Positions 1 through 10,850 of a DNA stretch of 64,000 nt are shown here, one piece after another. Each line of letters begins with the position of its first letter. The stretch's first letter is position 1. Made by a program: the position numbers and the translations under genes. This stretch comes from Polytrichum commune (Eukaryota > Streptophyta > Polytrichopsida > Polytrichales > Polytrichaceae): the NCBI GenBank assembly GCA_950295325.1, contig OX485809.1:18970001-19034000 (forward strand), in the 5' to 3' direction. The notes beneath the pieces were generated by a model, which saw only the letters and a program-made list of their open reading frames with translations, searched no databases and was not told where the DNA came from.

Positions 1-1998
1 AAATGGAGATTCCTAACGATACTTAGAAGTATCTCCAATTTGGATAGATGGCCCAAGAGTGCAATTCCAAAGTCGGTGGCGTGTATGATGTATGCGGAGC
101 ACGTGTTGCGAGTTAGGGTGGATTGGTCAAGTTTGGCTACCCTGCATGGTCAAAAATTTGGGGGTATTGGAATTGCATTCACTAAATGCACAGTTCCAGA
201 TATTCCATACACTCCCGTTCCGGAGTGGTTCAGGAGGAATCCTCGACTAGTGGACGAGCCTGGGGCCCCAATTCCAGAGGGTCGGGAACCAAAAAAGCCA
301 CGTAATCGTAAACGACCAGCCAATGACGTGGAGATGGCCATCGAGGAGGCGTTTGAGCATATGGATGAGGGCATGGAGGCAAATGTCGAGGTCAACAACC
401 TGATCAACGACGTGGTTAACGAGGTCCTAGACGAGGTAAACCTTGGTGAACATGGAGCGGACCCGACGGAGAGCAGAATGGAGGAATTGCGTAAGCAACA
501 TGCGTTGGAAATTCGTGAATATAAAACGATGATTTTCGAGTTGGAAAATCGAGTTGCAACACTTACGATGGGGGAGGCTAGCAATTCAAGTAGTACACCA
601 ATTAACCTTCAGTCTTTGGAAGCAGAGAGGGACGCAACTTTACAGGAGGCCAAGATTGCAAAGTCACAAGTTCTGGAGGTATGTATGAGGAATGAAGTAA
701 TGCGAGGAAAGATGGAGGCTTTGCAAAAGGAGGTGATGGACATGCAACAACAACTTCAAGTGGTCAATGAAGTGGTTGTTGATCACGAAGCCAAGATTGG
801 CGGACTGGAAGAGCAGAATGCAAGGTTGAAGAAATTTCTGTTGGATGCGATTGTGGAGCGCAAAAATATGAGGACAAGCACATTGTTTGCTATGGCCAAG
901 GCTCATCAATTTGAAGCTGAGTTTGAGAGCATCCAGAAAGAATGGAACCGCAATCAGAGAATGCGGAATATGATGCTCACGTCATGGCCAGAAGATGAGC
1001 AAATGTACCCTAGTAGGTAGGATAGGGATAATGAGTGGACATTGCCAAGCGGGAGCATCGATTGGCGTCAAGTGACCGACCCAGATCACCATTGGGATGT
1101 GACCCAAGTGCATGAATATCCATTCCGCATGAGGGGTGAGTTGTTATGGCCAAATCCACATACAATGGTCTTCGACGGAACCGCATGTGCGATTTGCCAA
1201 TGTCCATTTGGCCCAGAGGGATGCTATCAAGTTGGATCATGTGGGGCCCAATTCCATCCACAATGTCTAATAGGGAATATGATCAAGAAACGCCAATGTC
1301 CTCATTGCAGATCACCCTTCCACCCTCGTTTGTACCTCCAATTTGGCCTTCGGGATTACATGCCTAACGACTGGGTATTAAAGCCATGGGACTTTCCCTT
1401 CGATCTTCAAGAGTTTGATGGGGAGAATGTTGAGTGGAGTTGGTTATACAATTGTGCCAAGGTTGAGCTATAGCACGAGAACAGAGATGACGACTGGACA
1501 CGGAATGCACGTCAAATTTTGTATGTTGCAGACGAGTTGTATCCCAACAAGCCCCCCGATCATGGCTTGAAAAGATTTTTGTACCAAACTCTTGAATGGC
1601 ATTGGGATTCAACCAGCAGACAATTAAAGAGAGGCATTCATCCTCCTTGGTACAATGTAGCAGGTCTCGAATCAGTATCGGAGCATGATTTGGAAGAAGA
1701 TGCAGATGACATGCCTACGGAACGGGATCCGAGATATGAATTGCAGTTAGAGGTGGGGTACCACAAGAACATGCTGCAGTTGGCTGCAATTGATGCACTC
1801 TTGCATAGAGTTACGGATGATGTGGTATTGAGATGGCTAAATGGTGGGCCTAGACCACGTAATGCCGTTCCATTGTCTCCTGGTAGTCGTCCATACCTCA
1901 CCCGTGGAACAACGCGAAGCATGGAAGCGGGGGAATCATCACGAGCACGACGAGGATCTACTTCAGCTAGAATAGACCTCGATTCAGATTCGGATTAG
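1..1998 (+). pseudogene. coiled-coil/RING-finger protein, likely hAT accessory gene, two in-frame TAG codons
   Basis: One reading frame stays open from the window edge to 1998 except for TAG at 1018-1020 and TAG at 1471-1473, giving about 664 codons in one frame, 5-prime truncated. The first third has a basic stretch (REPKKPRNRKRP, a possible nuclear signal) and a long heptad-like coiled coil around codons 155-310. After the first TAG comes a RING-like zinc module (about 1189-1315) with spacing C-x2-C-x14-C-x4-H-x2-C-x10-C-x2-C. The C-terminus is acidic and serine-rich. RING domains usually act as E3 ubiquitin ligases; that role is inference. I do not recognise the full-length family. It converges on the hAT transposase and is probably part of the same element. 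Either the gene is decaying or the stops have another explanation. Confidence 0.65.
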
Positions 1999-2697
1999 GC
2001 ATTTTTGTACCATGTTTAGGAAGTTGTATAGGAACGGATGAAAACTTTGGACACAATGAACATATTTCATGTTCAAAGTATATGTAATATAAAGAGGATT
2101 TACCGACAAGTTGTCATTTCTAAGATCGTGTAAAAGATAACATATGGATGCCACATGTTTTAATGTTATTTGAAACTTTTAAAAACTTACTTGAATATTA
2201 GTAATTCATATGATAGTCTAACCAAAAGTACTATTGACTCCATAGTCAATATTGAATACCACATAAAGATATAATTATATAAAACGGATAGAAAGGTCCT
2301 CAAAAAGAGGATGTCACCAACGGAGCATGTACAATCGAGCAATAGGGGATTGCAATATTTATAAAAGCATATTCTTTAAGAAGCTCAATAAATAAACATA
2401 AAACTCCATTCACAGTAAGAATTATACAAAATAGTAATTAATAAAGACATAACATGTTATTGGAGATTAATTGCAATGCTAAGTTGACAACCATATTGTA
2501 TTTTAAAAATTTTAAAAAACATGCAATAAATAATTTTATTACTATAATAAAATGTTACAACTTCGAAGGTAACGTTCGCTTTGTGGTCTAAATGTCTTAC
2601 CGAAGGCCCTAAGGTTGTAACTTGTATCAATTTTGACGTAAGTAATAAATTATGGGAGTACGTGGGAGCACCGAAATACCACATTTGTACAAAACCA
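1999..2697. other. AT-rich spacer between convergent ORFs
   Basis: About 700 bp between the stop of the coiled-coil/RING frame and the stop of the hAT transposase. It is AT-rich, holds short poly-A/T runs suitable for two convergent 3-prime ends, and shows no further coding frame or inverted repeat that I can see. Confidence 0.6.
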
Positions 2698-5600
2698 TTA
2701 CGTTCGAATCCGTACTGTGGGATCATTTGCTTCGACACATCTTGGGTCCTCTTCAGACTCGTCTGTGTTGCAATCATCATCCGTTTGGGGAGTCGCGCTC
2801 CGAAGATGCAACTCTCGGTCACGTTGTGAGAAAATTATCTTCTTGGTCGGCCGGGAGCCCTCTGCATCCTGTATGTCATTTTCATCTAGATGTGGTCTAC
2901 CCTCATCTTCATTGTAGTCTTCAGTTGTAAACGGAAGCGATCTTCCCTGATACCTCTTCCTAGTACGTTTGACACCTCTCGTAGTTCTCTGACGCCCTCC
3001 ACCCGTACCACGACTTGAGTGCACTTCATCTCTACTTCCATCTATAAAAACATCCCCCGTTGTACTTCTGCCTCCAACTCCAAGGCCACATGTTCCATTG
3101 GATTGACTGTGTGGAAGTGAAACTGATGCGGATGGAATTGCAATTGGTATGTTCTCAACAACATGTCGACGAACAGAATGACGACGTGGCGCCTCTATAG
3201 TAACATTTCTTGAAACATTGTGTATAGCAACCAAAGTAGCACCCACCGCAGTTGCACGTGAAACACCCAATCTAGAAGTATTGGCAATACTTCGAGTGAG
3301 AGGACGACGTTGACCTTGTGCATGCACTTGCACCGTAGAGGTTGATGCAGTTCTTTGAAGAGCACGGAATCGAGTTGTAGGTATTTTAGGAACATTGGGC
3401 GTTTGATCTTCTATACGATGGTTGGATATGAGGGAGGCGTCCATGGATTCAGAATGTACTCGGGCTGGAAATGGATCCTGTTGAACGTGCATTGGCTCAT
3501 TTGCGGGTAGTACATTGTCACCTTCACCAAAAGAAAGATAATCGCTCCAAGGTTGCAAGGAATCTACTTCAATTCTTACATTCTCACTTGCCCCCATAGC
3601 AACATTATGGGCAGGGCGAAACCCTTGTCCAATGTGGAGAGTTTCAAAAGGCGGTCCTCCAATAGACCCCTCATGATCGTCATGCATTCCGTCGTTATGT
3701 TGGGGGACATCCAGTTCATCAAAATCAAACACCCCAAGGTTTCCATCACTACCATTGTCATCCTCATCTTCTGAATCATGATTCTCGGAATTGAGGTCAT
3801 CCAAATCAAAGTCGATGTCATCAACATTGTTGTCATCATCATTTCCGGCACTATCATTTGGATCCACGTCATCTTCGTTGTCATCTTCTTCGTCAAGGTC
3901 ATCGTCAGAATGGACCTCATTCAATTCGTACCATTGCGCAGGTCTTGGGCCCCTCCGATGTCGAATGAGCCTACTATTGGTATATATGTAGACGAGGTCC
4001 TCGGCACGACTATGCTTCAAGCGATTGCGACTCTTGTGAACATATGAGTACATGCTCCAATTGCGTTCACATGCGGATGCGGAACATACTTGTGCAAGGA
4101 TACGTCTTGCTATTGTTTGGAGGGCTTTAGCTCCACCTCCCATTGCATCCCACCATTCATGGAGAGGTGCGGCATGCACGCTCGGGTCAGTAGAATCAGC
4201 AAAAGGCCCTCGATTTTCAAGGAAATCTTGGTACTGGTGGAGGATTTGGACATAAGTGTCCTCATCTTGAGCAAGCCTGCGAAGAACTCGATTTAGGATT
4301 GTCCTCGAATTCTCATCCTCATGGAGTGGGGCCCAACCACGTAGAAGCGGATTTAACATCGCTCCAGCCCAATGTAGATCATTTAACATCAACCTCCATC
4401 TATTTTGAAACGTTAGCATAGCATTTGCAGCAAGCTCAGGGCTTAAGCGAAATGGAGGTTTACTGAATCCACGAATATGGGTTTGTAAATCATGCATGAC
4501 CCTCCAAGCCATTCCCATTGCAGGCGCCTTGCCATCAAATACACGAAGAGCTTTAACAACCGGGATCACCATATACAAGAAATTTTCGCACGTGTTCCAG
4601 AATCCATCATAACGTATAAAGCTTCGCACAGCAGAGCCCTTCATGTAAGAGGTGCGAGATCTCCTCCTCATATCACGCATTAGAGTAGGCCAATCCTCAT
4701 CAACCACCATTCTTTCCAAAGCATTGCGTACTTGAAGAAGACGATCTATCATGATGAAGTTCGTTGCAAAACGGGTCTCTACAGGTAGGCGGAGTGAGAG
4801 ATTTGGTGACAACCTCCGGAATATAGCTTGAGAAGCATGATGGTTTTTGATAAAAACACAAATATGGCGCGCCTTTTTTACCAACTTTTTCACCCATTCC
4901 TCCTTCCCCCAATCTTCTAAGAGGAGATCTAGGCAATGCGCAGCACATCCTTGAAAATATAGATCAGGATTTGCTTGAATCAAGTCGCGAGCAGCGGAGG
5001 CCATAACTGGGGCATTGTCGGTGCAAATCTGGACCACATTATGTCGACCAACCTTTTCCACAAATGGTTGAATTTGAGCAGCAACGTATACATGATCCTT
5101 GTGATTTCCCGTGGTATCAATGGTACCCAAGAAAACATCTCCCTTTGTGCCGCATTGGAGAACGTTTAGGAGAGGTCGGTTTTGCACGTTGTCCCATCCA
5201 TCACAACATATTGTAACACCGTATTTTTCAACGGAATTCCCCATCTTCTCCTTCACTTGCCTATCTAGGTCAACCTTTTTATCAGTTAACAACTTCGTAC
5301 GGATGGCATTGTACGATGGTGGTGTGTAGGCTGGCATTCGATGACGGGCAGTTTCACGCACAGCATGAACAAATGCAGGATGTCTCACAATGTTGAAAGG
5401 AATGTTAGCTTCATAAAAAGCCGTTGCCCATGCTCTGTCAAGGAGTTGTTTTGTTGACACATTGAACCCCTCCGTTATGTTGAGTTGACGTAGTTCACGA
5501 GGAGGTGTGCCATATATCACAACATCAGAATGTTGAGTGGATTGGGACATAAGCAAAGGCTCTGTTTCACTAATTACGGAGTCCGCTATAATAGGCTCCA

Positions 5601-5892
5601 GAGGTACAATATCTGGCACCGGAGAGTCCTCATTTACAATGCCTACATGTAAGGGCACAATGCCTCCGCAATGTTCAAACAAGACCCTAATATGCGGGGG
5701 TACCATCCTACATGTGGAAACATCACAAGCACCCCCTACAGGAGGTCTATAACCAAGGTGGGCCAACATTCTATTTCCTCGGTAAGATATGACGAACGGG
5801 CAAAACCTACATTTAACCTGCCTTTGTGATTTACCGGGAACCATCCCCTTATCCTCGTACCAATGATCCCATGCATCATTTCGGCGTGGCAT
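2698..5892 (-). CDS. hAT-family transposase with BED-like finger and long acidic tail
   Basis: An intact 1064-aa frame. The ATG at 5892 was chosen because the bases upstream (TTTGCAG then GT) look like a 3-prime splice site of a leader intron and the protein then begins with the zinc finger. Order of parts: BED-like finger (C28, C31, H45, C55 or so), then a DUF659-type RNase H core with CDGW (first Asp) and CTDNAP (second Asp), then CSASACERNWS with the catalytic Glu inside the C-terminal hAT dimerisation region (about 600-680). These are the hallmarks of plant hAT transposases, which cut and paste DNA in the nucleus. The remaining ~380 residues are unusual: a strongly acidic D/E/N stretch (encoded near 3600-3920) followed by a basic, disordered tail. 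Most family members end soon after the dimerisation region. No stop or frameshift is visible, so it may be functional. Confidence 0.93.
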   Translation of the reverse strand: MPRRNDAWDHWYEDKGMVPGKSQRQVKCRFCPFVISYRGNRMLAHLGYRPPVGGACDVSTCRMVPPHIRVLFEHCGGIVPLHVGIVNEDSPVPDIVPLEPIIADSVISETEPLLMSQSTQHSDVVIYGTPPRELRQLNITEGFNVSTKQLLDRAWATAFYEANIPFNIVRHPAFVHAVRETARHRMPAYTPPSYNAIRTKLLTDKKVDLDRQVKEKMGNSVEKYGVTICCDGWDNVQNRPLLNVLQCGTKGDVFLGTIDTTGNHKDHVYVAAQIQPFVEKVGRHNVVQICTDNAPVMASAARDLIQANPDLYFQGCAAHCLDLLLEDWGKEEWVKKLVKKARHICVFIKNHHASQAIFRRLSPNLSLRLPVETRFATNFIMIDRLLQVRNALERMVVDEDWPTLMRDMRRRSRTSYMKGSAVRSFIRYDGFWNTCENFLYMVIPVVKALRVFDGKAPAMGMAWRVMHDLQTHIRGFSKPPFRLSPELAANAMLTFQNRWRLMLNDLHWAGAMLNPLLRGWAPLHEDENSRTILNRVLRRLAQDEDTYVQILHQYQDFLENRGPFADSTDPSVHAAPLHEWWDAMGGGAKALQTIARRILAQVCSASACERNWSMYSYVHKSRNRLKHSRAEDLVYIYTNSRLIRHRRGPRPAQWYELNEVHSDDDLDEEDDNEDDVDPNDSAGNDDDNNVDDIDFDLDDLNSENHDSEDEDDNGSDGNLGVFDFDELDVPQHNDGMHDDHEGSIGGPPFETLHIGQGFRPAHNVAMGASENVRIEVDSLQPWSDYLSFGEGDNVLPANEPMHVQQDPFPARVHSESMDASLISNHRIEDQTPNVPKIPTTRFRALQRTASTSTVQVHAQGQRRPLTRSIANTSRLGVSRATAVGATLVAIHNVSRNVTIEAPRRHSVRRHVVENIPIAIPSASVSLPHSQSNGTCGLGVGGRSTTGDVFIDGSRDEVHSSRGTGGGRQRTTRGVKRTRKRYQGRSLPFTTEDYNEDEGRPHLDENDIQDAEGSRPTKKIIFSQRDRELHLRSATPQTDDDCNTDESEEDPRCVEANDPTVRIRT

Positions 5893-6138
5893 GACTTCAA
5901 CAAAACCTGCAAATACAAACAAGTTAGAGCAAGTAACTTTGATCGCATACTAGGTCCTATTCAAGAGTGCCACAAGGGCAACCCTAATTCACAGTCACTA
6001 GATTGGACAAAGTATCCTCTGCATTCGGGTCTCACGCATTCAATCCTCACTCCTCAAAGGAGAATCAAAAGACTTGAGACACACTATGTCAGTGGAGGCA
6101 AAAATGGCACCTTGAACCCTCAATTTATAGTATTCGAA
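5893..6138 (-). promoter_or_regulatory. leader region of hAT transposase, with 3-prime splice site at 5906-5912
   Basis: On the minus strand CTTGTTTGTATTTGCAG precedes the ATG by about 14 bases, a good acceptor for a 5-prime UTR intron. The donor should lie within the ~220 bp above it; no single candidate stands out. There is no coding frame of its own. Confidence 0.4.
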
Positions 6139-6450
6139 TCGGACGGGGGAGCGGACGGAAGGGGGGGGGGGGGGGGGAGCGGACGGGGAGCGGACGGAGG
6201 GGGGGGAGCGGACGAGGGAGCGGACGGACGGGGGAGCGGACGGACGGGGGGGAGCGGACGGGGGGGCGGACGGAGGGGGGTGGAGCGGACGGGGGAGGGG
6301 GGGGGGGCGGACGGGGGAGCGGACGGACGGGGGGGGGGGGGCGGACGGGGTTGGGAACGGGAGCGGACGGGGGGGAACGGTGGCGAACGGGGATTGTGAA
6401 CGGGAGCGGACGGGGGTTGGGAACGGAGGCGGACGGGGGGGCGGACGGGC
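6139..6450. repeat. G-rich minisatellite (GGGAGCGGACGG-type units) inside hAT element
   Basis: About 310 bp of irregular tandem units built from GCGGACGG and GGGGGAG, one strand nearly all G, A and C with many runs of three or more G. It lies between the transposase leader and the right terminus. Runs of G at short spacing could form G-quadruplexes. The long open frames on both strands here are low-complexity artefacts. CGGACGG may be amplified subterminal binding motifs of the transposase; that is inference. Confidence 0.85.
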
Positions 6451-6595
6451 TCTAGTAAATTTTTCCCCACTTTACCTTTACTTTGCTGACATGTCATCAC
6501 ACGTGGACATTGTAAATCCTACGTGTCAGAAATGGGTTAATGTAATTACACAAAAAAATCGGTAAAATTCAAGTCCGTCAGGATAAAGACAGCAT

Positions 6596-6647
6596 CCGGC
6601 ATAATGTCGTGACGGATACGTGTCGTGACGGCACGACATTATGTCGG
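6596..6647. repeat. subterminal hairpin of hAT element
   Basis: Arms 6596-6611 and 6632-6647 are inverted copies (one mismatch in 16), built around CATAATGTCGTG. The 20-bp loop contains further CGTGACGG units. The hairpin lies 10 bp from the terminal repeat region (6657-6682). It is a likely transposase recognition region. Confidence 0.8.
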
Positions 6648-6682
6648 GATTACCCTCCGTCATGACACAATAGACAACCCTG

Positions 6683-7630
6683 CTTGGGCATCATGCAGAC
6701 GGTCTGCCTATCCCACTTCACGTTGTTCATGAGGTTATTAATCTGCCACTTCACCCCTCCGCTTTCACGAGACCTCACCACCCACTTGTTAGGAGATTTC
6801 TCGCACTTGAAACAATCCACGTTGAAAGTGAAGTGGCGTCCCATAGGCCAGCAATCCTTGGAGTAGTTGTTGAAGTCTCGAAGGATTTTTGTCGCTTTGG
6901 CAGCGTCTGGGTTTTCTCCCTTCTTCAAAGGGGTTGGCATCACTGGCGGAGAACTAACCTCAGCGCCTTCCGTCAATCCGGACTTCTCCATCTCGTCCCT
7001 CGACCTCTTGGATGGAGTGGATTGTCTGCTGGGCCCTTCTGTCAACCTGCTCCCCGAAGGCACAGGCCGCGGAGCACTTCTCGATCCTCCTGCCCCCGAA
7101 GCAGCTGGTTTTTTCGGACTTTTCTTTTTTTTATTTGCCTCCGCGGCAACACTGTTGTACTTCGAAACATTCAAGGTCAGGGCAGTCAACTTCCTCGCCG
7201 TCCAGTGTTGACTCAGGGCATATTTGGTGAAGAGAGCATCCAGATTGAAATGTTTCGCATCGGATGCGACATTATTGCATGCATAAGCATAAGAGAATGG
7301 GTGCAATAGGTAGTTTAAGAGGAGGTTCACATGGTCTTTTTTATTTTTCATATCCAGAATAACAAAGTCTTCTTGTGCCTCTGCGGATTCTATCTCCCAA
7401 TTCTTTGTCTGCACCCATTGGTCTGGTTGGTCAGCCCTTGTCTGCAGCTCATAAGTGAATCGCAATGCAAACAACCCTTCCTCGGTCTTCGTGGGGATGG
7501 CCGTCCACTCAGCCATGAATTCTTCTTTTGGGACATAGTTGTCGTTCCCATTGGTATCCGAGACGCCCTCTGGAAGGCGCTCCACTGGCACTGCGAACAA
7601 GTCGATGGCGTTTCTGCTAGCTTTAGCCAT
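6683..7630 (-). pseudogene. ParB/DGQHR-like gene, copy 1, first-exon fragment cut off by hAT insertion
   Basis: About 316 codons are open from the ATG at 7630, which directly follows a splice acceptor (GATGCAG), as in copy 2 at 27634. The protein aligns over its length with the first 300 residues of the 27634-32041 gene, at roughly 40 percent identity by eye; shared blocks include FALRF/FVLRF, CWPMGRHFTF/CWPLGRYFTF and WDRQT/FDRQT. It has a charged N-terminal domain, a Lys/Pro/Ser-rich linker (about 165-225) and a conserved CWP-containing domain. Homology stops at 6683 where the hAT right terminus begins, so the ParB-like motif and everything after it is missing here and may lie beyond the far end of the hAT. 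A 7-palindrome cluster lies immediately upstream and a DUF7869-type gene is divergent at 12237. Confidence 0.75.
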
Positions 7631-7661
7631 CTGCATCACACAGGAGCAAATCAGAATTGCT

Positions 7662-8149
7662 TTTACGAACGTTCGTTCGTAAACAACACCGTGCCATGCA
7701 TATTATTTTCATAGTGTGGTTTTTGGAAATACGAAGTTTTGAATGCTTTATGCATTTCAGGGTGTTTCTAATGCATTCACATTGGTTCACATCTTTCACG
7801 AACGCGTGTTCGTAATATGAGATACCTGTTTATTAGTATTTTGTACATAACTATACGAACGCGCGTTCGTAAAGTCATGCGATATTGTGGAACCTACTGA
7901 GTTAAATTTAGTGTTGTGATTGGATTTAAGTACTTATATGAATTACAGCATGGATATATCCCTCCATTTTGGATTTAGAGTTTCGAACGCACGTTCGTAA
8001 ACGTAGTCCTTGGGTTCCAAAGAATCTTTACGAACGCGCATTCGTGAAATGGTATATATTTTGCGCGGCCTATGCATTTACGAACGCGCGTTCGTAAATG
8101 GGTGTATATTGTGCGCGGTAGAGGTATTTACGAACGCTCGTTCGTAAAT
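7662..8149. repeat. palindrome cluster P1 (7 copies, GAAC type)
   Basis: Copies start near 7662, 7794, 7854, 7981, 8028, 8078 and 8128. Consensus TTACGAACGCGCGTTCGTAA, perfect at 8078 (7854 begins TACG). Other copies differ mostly at the central CpGs (CG to TG or CA), the expected signature of methylation-driven decay, except 7662 which has GTTC in the centre. The first lies 32 bp above the ATG at 7630, probably in a leader intron. A looser palindrome (TATACGAATTCGTATA) is at 8224-8239. Confidence 0.9.
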
Positions 8150-9316
8150 GAGCCTGTTGTTTGTTTTTATATATATAATTAATAATAACAATATAGTGTC
8201 CGTACATATACAGATTTGTATATATACGAATTCGTATACATACGTATGGCAAGGTCTTGCTTGCTGTGTCTCAGCAAAGCTTGCACTTGTGCCTGCAAGT
8301 GTTCGTCAAAAAGGTGAGATTGAAGAAAAACAATACAATCAAAACATATAGACTTGGAATGTGACAGAGAATTCAGAACGAGGATCCGAACTTGACTTCC
8401 AAAACACATGCCATTCAATAATGAACAAATATAGACTGTGAAGGATTTGAGAAGGGAAGGAATATTGTGCTTACTCTGAAATTTTACACACCCAAAAGTT
8501 GCTTGCTCCTTTGTTGAAAACCCCAGGAAACCCCACAAAAGCAAGGTGATTTGAAAGTCAAATGCACCACTGCACCACTGCACCACTGAAATTGCCTTCA
8601 CACTAGTTGTTGCATGCTATGTACGAACCCTAACTAAGACTCTGATGTATATGCAATTTCAAATGCAGTATTTCTCAAGCTGCTACTCTAAAACTTGCAA
8701 TTATCAAGCTTATAGCTTGAGTATCCTAATCTTAAGCTTCCAACTCTCAAGCTTTAAACTCTACAAACTTTAAACTCTCCAACTTTCAACTCTTCTAACT
8801 CGAGTTCTCTATTCTTGAGCTGCAACTCTCAAGGGACTGTCAATAACTCTCAACACTTGCGCCTACAAAAGAAGTGCACCACACAAAACTAAAAAATGCA
8901 AGAGCTTCGCCTCTAAACTCTAAACCAACGCGGCGCTCCTCCTCTCTCTGCTCCAAATGAGAATGAGGAAGGAGAGGAGGGGGTGCGGGGAGGTAGCCCG
9001 CGCCTCTAGGGTTTTCCCTCGGGCTGCCACATGGCCGCTTCCCATTGGGGAGGGAAGGGATGGGTCGGGCTAGGAAGATGAGGGGATGGGATGGGGAGAT
9101 AGCATGGGGTGTGGGATGGGTGGATGGGGGGGATGGGGGGGATGGGGGGGATGGATTGGAATTCATTGGGGTTTAGTAATTCAATGTAATCAAAGCACAT
9201 AAATATATTCAATGTGACTTAATAAAGTAATTTGCATGGGGGGCACTAACCGATTTGACATAAATCTATGTCATCACAATAAGAAATGCAACTATATATT
9301 ACACCATTTGCACTTA

Positions 9317-9353
9317 GTTTGAGACTTTCCCAACTCTCTAATTAACGAAAATA
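9317..9353 (-). repeat. decayed terminal-repeat copy, right-end orientation
   Basis: TTTGAGACTTTCCCAACTCT followed by TAATTAACGAAAATA is a diverged copy of the 34721-34767 terminal repeat in the same orientation. It lacks the TAGTG end. Confidence 0.6.
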
Positions 9354-9820
9354 ATCTAAGTTGGATGTATAAGCAATAAAGGCACGTTAATTTCAAGCTT
9401 TTTAATATGTATATGCCTCCATCACATAAACATAAGGAGTCCAGTACAAAACATGCATTTTAAATGCTACATCCCCTTCATCTACTTTGGATTCATTGTA
9501 AACATCTTCTAGATAAGGAGTATGAATTCAATTTCCACATTGCACATCATGTACTAGGGATTCGATGAAAACCCTACCCCCAACGACGTGTATTAATATG
9601 GTGTTTTCAAATATATAGTGTTCTCATAATTGAAATATCTTTCAAGTTTTTAAATGGTTCCTCAAATAATTTAATATAAGATCCATAAAGGTCCCGATTT
9701 AAGATTGGTGGGAACGGTTTAGGATTTTCTTACAAGAGGTGCGGGAAAATTCAATTTCAAATACTAGGCTTTCAATTCAGTTTATTATGTGTGAACTTGA
9801 ACTACTGCATTAAATTTATT

Positions 9821-9873
9821 ATTATATTTGTTAATCCGAGACTTTGGAAAGTCTCAAAATAAATGCAAATGAT
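9821..9873 (+). repeat. decayed terminal-repeat copy, left-end orientation
   Basis: ATATTTGTTAATCCGAGACT then TTGGAAAGTCTCAAAATAAA matches 17115-17153 closely, including the GAGACTTTGGAAAGTCTC palindrome, but lacks the CACTA start. With 9317-9353 it forms an outward-facing pair about 470 bp apart. Confidence 0.65.
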
Positions 9874-10197
9874 TTAATATGTGGTTCAAATTCTTATTCG
9901 GATGAGATGTATTTGTGCCAAATTGGTTAGTGTTGCCCATGCAAATCGCTTTATTGTGTCACATTGAATGTATTCTTGTGTTTTACTTGTTCTTTATTTG
10001 AATACCATGTTCTGAAATAGTATCCAAAATCATGAAAATGTCCCCAATTACAGAATATGGTGATCGTTGAAAGTTTGGCTCGCATCAAATGTAAGCTACA
10101 AATAAATTAAGTTAGTGCAATATGGATTTATGAGTAGTGAATATAGTTTGTATGTAAACCTTGTTATATGAACTACTGGACATGCACATCCCTCACA

Positions 10198-10224
10198 AAC
10201 CCTAAACCCTAAACCCTAAACCCC
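10198..10224. repeat. interstitial telomere-like repeat (CCCTAAA)n
   Basis: Three to four units of AAACCCT in the central spacer of copy 1, between palindrome clusters P1 and P2. Plant telobox motifs can recruit TRB proteins; whether this one does is unknown. Confidence 0.9.
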
Positions 10225-10559
10225 TAGTTTTTTTTACCATCCGCACTATATGGGGGAATGTTGTGATCCAACCTAATAGTGTTGAGTGCATTTTAATTAC
10301 ACAATGCATAAGTGGGACTCCATATAGGTATGGTTTCAATTCATATCATTACACTATCTTATGCACCATTCCAAATTAATTCAACATTTCCACACAATGT
10401 TGAATCAATTCACTATTTGCAAACCTGGAGTTGCATTTGAATTAAGATATAAAGTATATCTAGGCATGGTTTGAATTCATCTCCTTAATCTACCTTAGTA
10501 GCTTGCATGAATTCACCAGACTTTTTATTGGTGTTCATGCACTTGGTGAGTATTTGCCG

Positions 10560-10850
10560 CAATAATGTACATAAATGTAATGTAGATACATGTAATGTAT
10601 ATATATGTAAAGTATAGATATATAAAGTATAGATATATGTAAGAAACATATATATATAGATATATAGATATATATTCACACATATATATAGGTATATAGA
10701 TATATATTCACATATATATATAGGTATATAGATATATATTCACATATATATATATTTATTTATTTACATATATACAAAGAGATATATATATATATATATA
10801 TGTAAATATAAGTAAATATATACATCGATATGTATATAGGAATATACATT
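10560..10850. repeat. AT-rich microsatellite block
   Basis: TA/TATAGA/TATATTCACA units, with a ~33-bp unit (GATATATATTCACA plus TATAGGTA) repeated about three times from 10665. There is no coding content. Confidence 0.85.

Larger units (their letters stand above)
1..6682. mobile_element. hAT transposon, right part; left end outside window
   Basis: The right end is seen at 6657-6682: read on the minus strand it begins CAGGGTTGTC, a typical hAT terminus. It breaks a coding exon of the neighbouring ParB-like gene, and the 8 bp just outside it (CTTGGGCA, 6683-6690) is the expected size of a hAT target duplication. No matching left terminus occurs between 1 and 2698, so the element should start upstream of the window and would include both the transposase (2698-5892, -) and the converging coiled-coil/RING ORF (1-1998, +). 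Subterminal DNA near the right end has repeated CGTGACGG/CCGTCACG motifs and a hairpin, as hAT transposase binding regions often do. The left boundary is inferred. Confidence 0.75.

Noticed and set aside
1018-1473. TAG codons read as programmed readthrough or RNA editing
   Set aside because: No readthrough context is evident, and stop-removing editing is known from plant organelles, not nuclear transposons. Simple decay is enough.
6120-6500. Gly-rich and Pro-rich frames over the G-rich minisatellite
   Set aside because: Low-complexity repeat translated in several frames; no start context or conserved domain.
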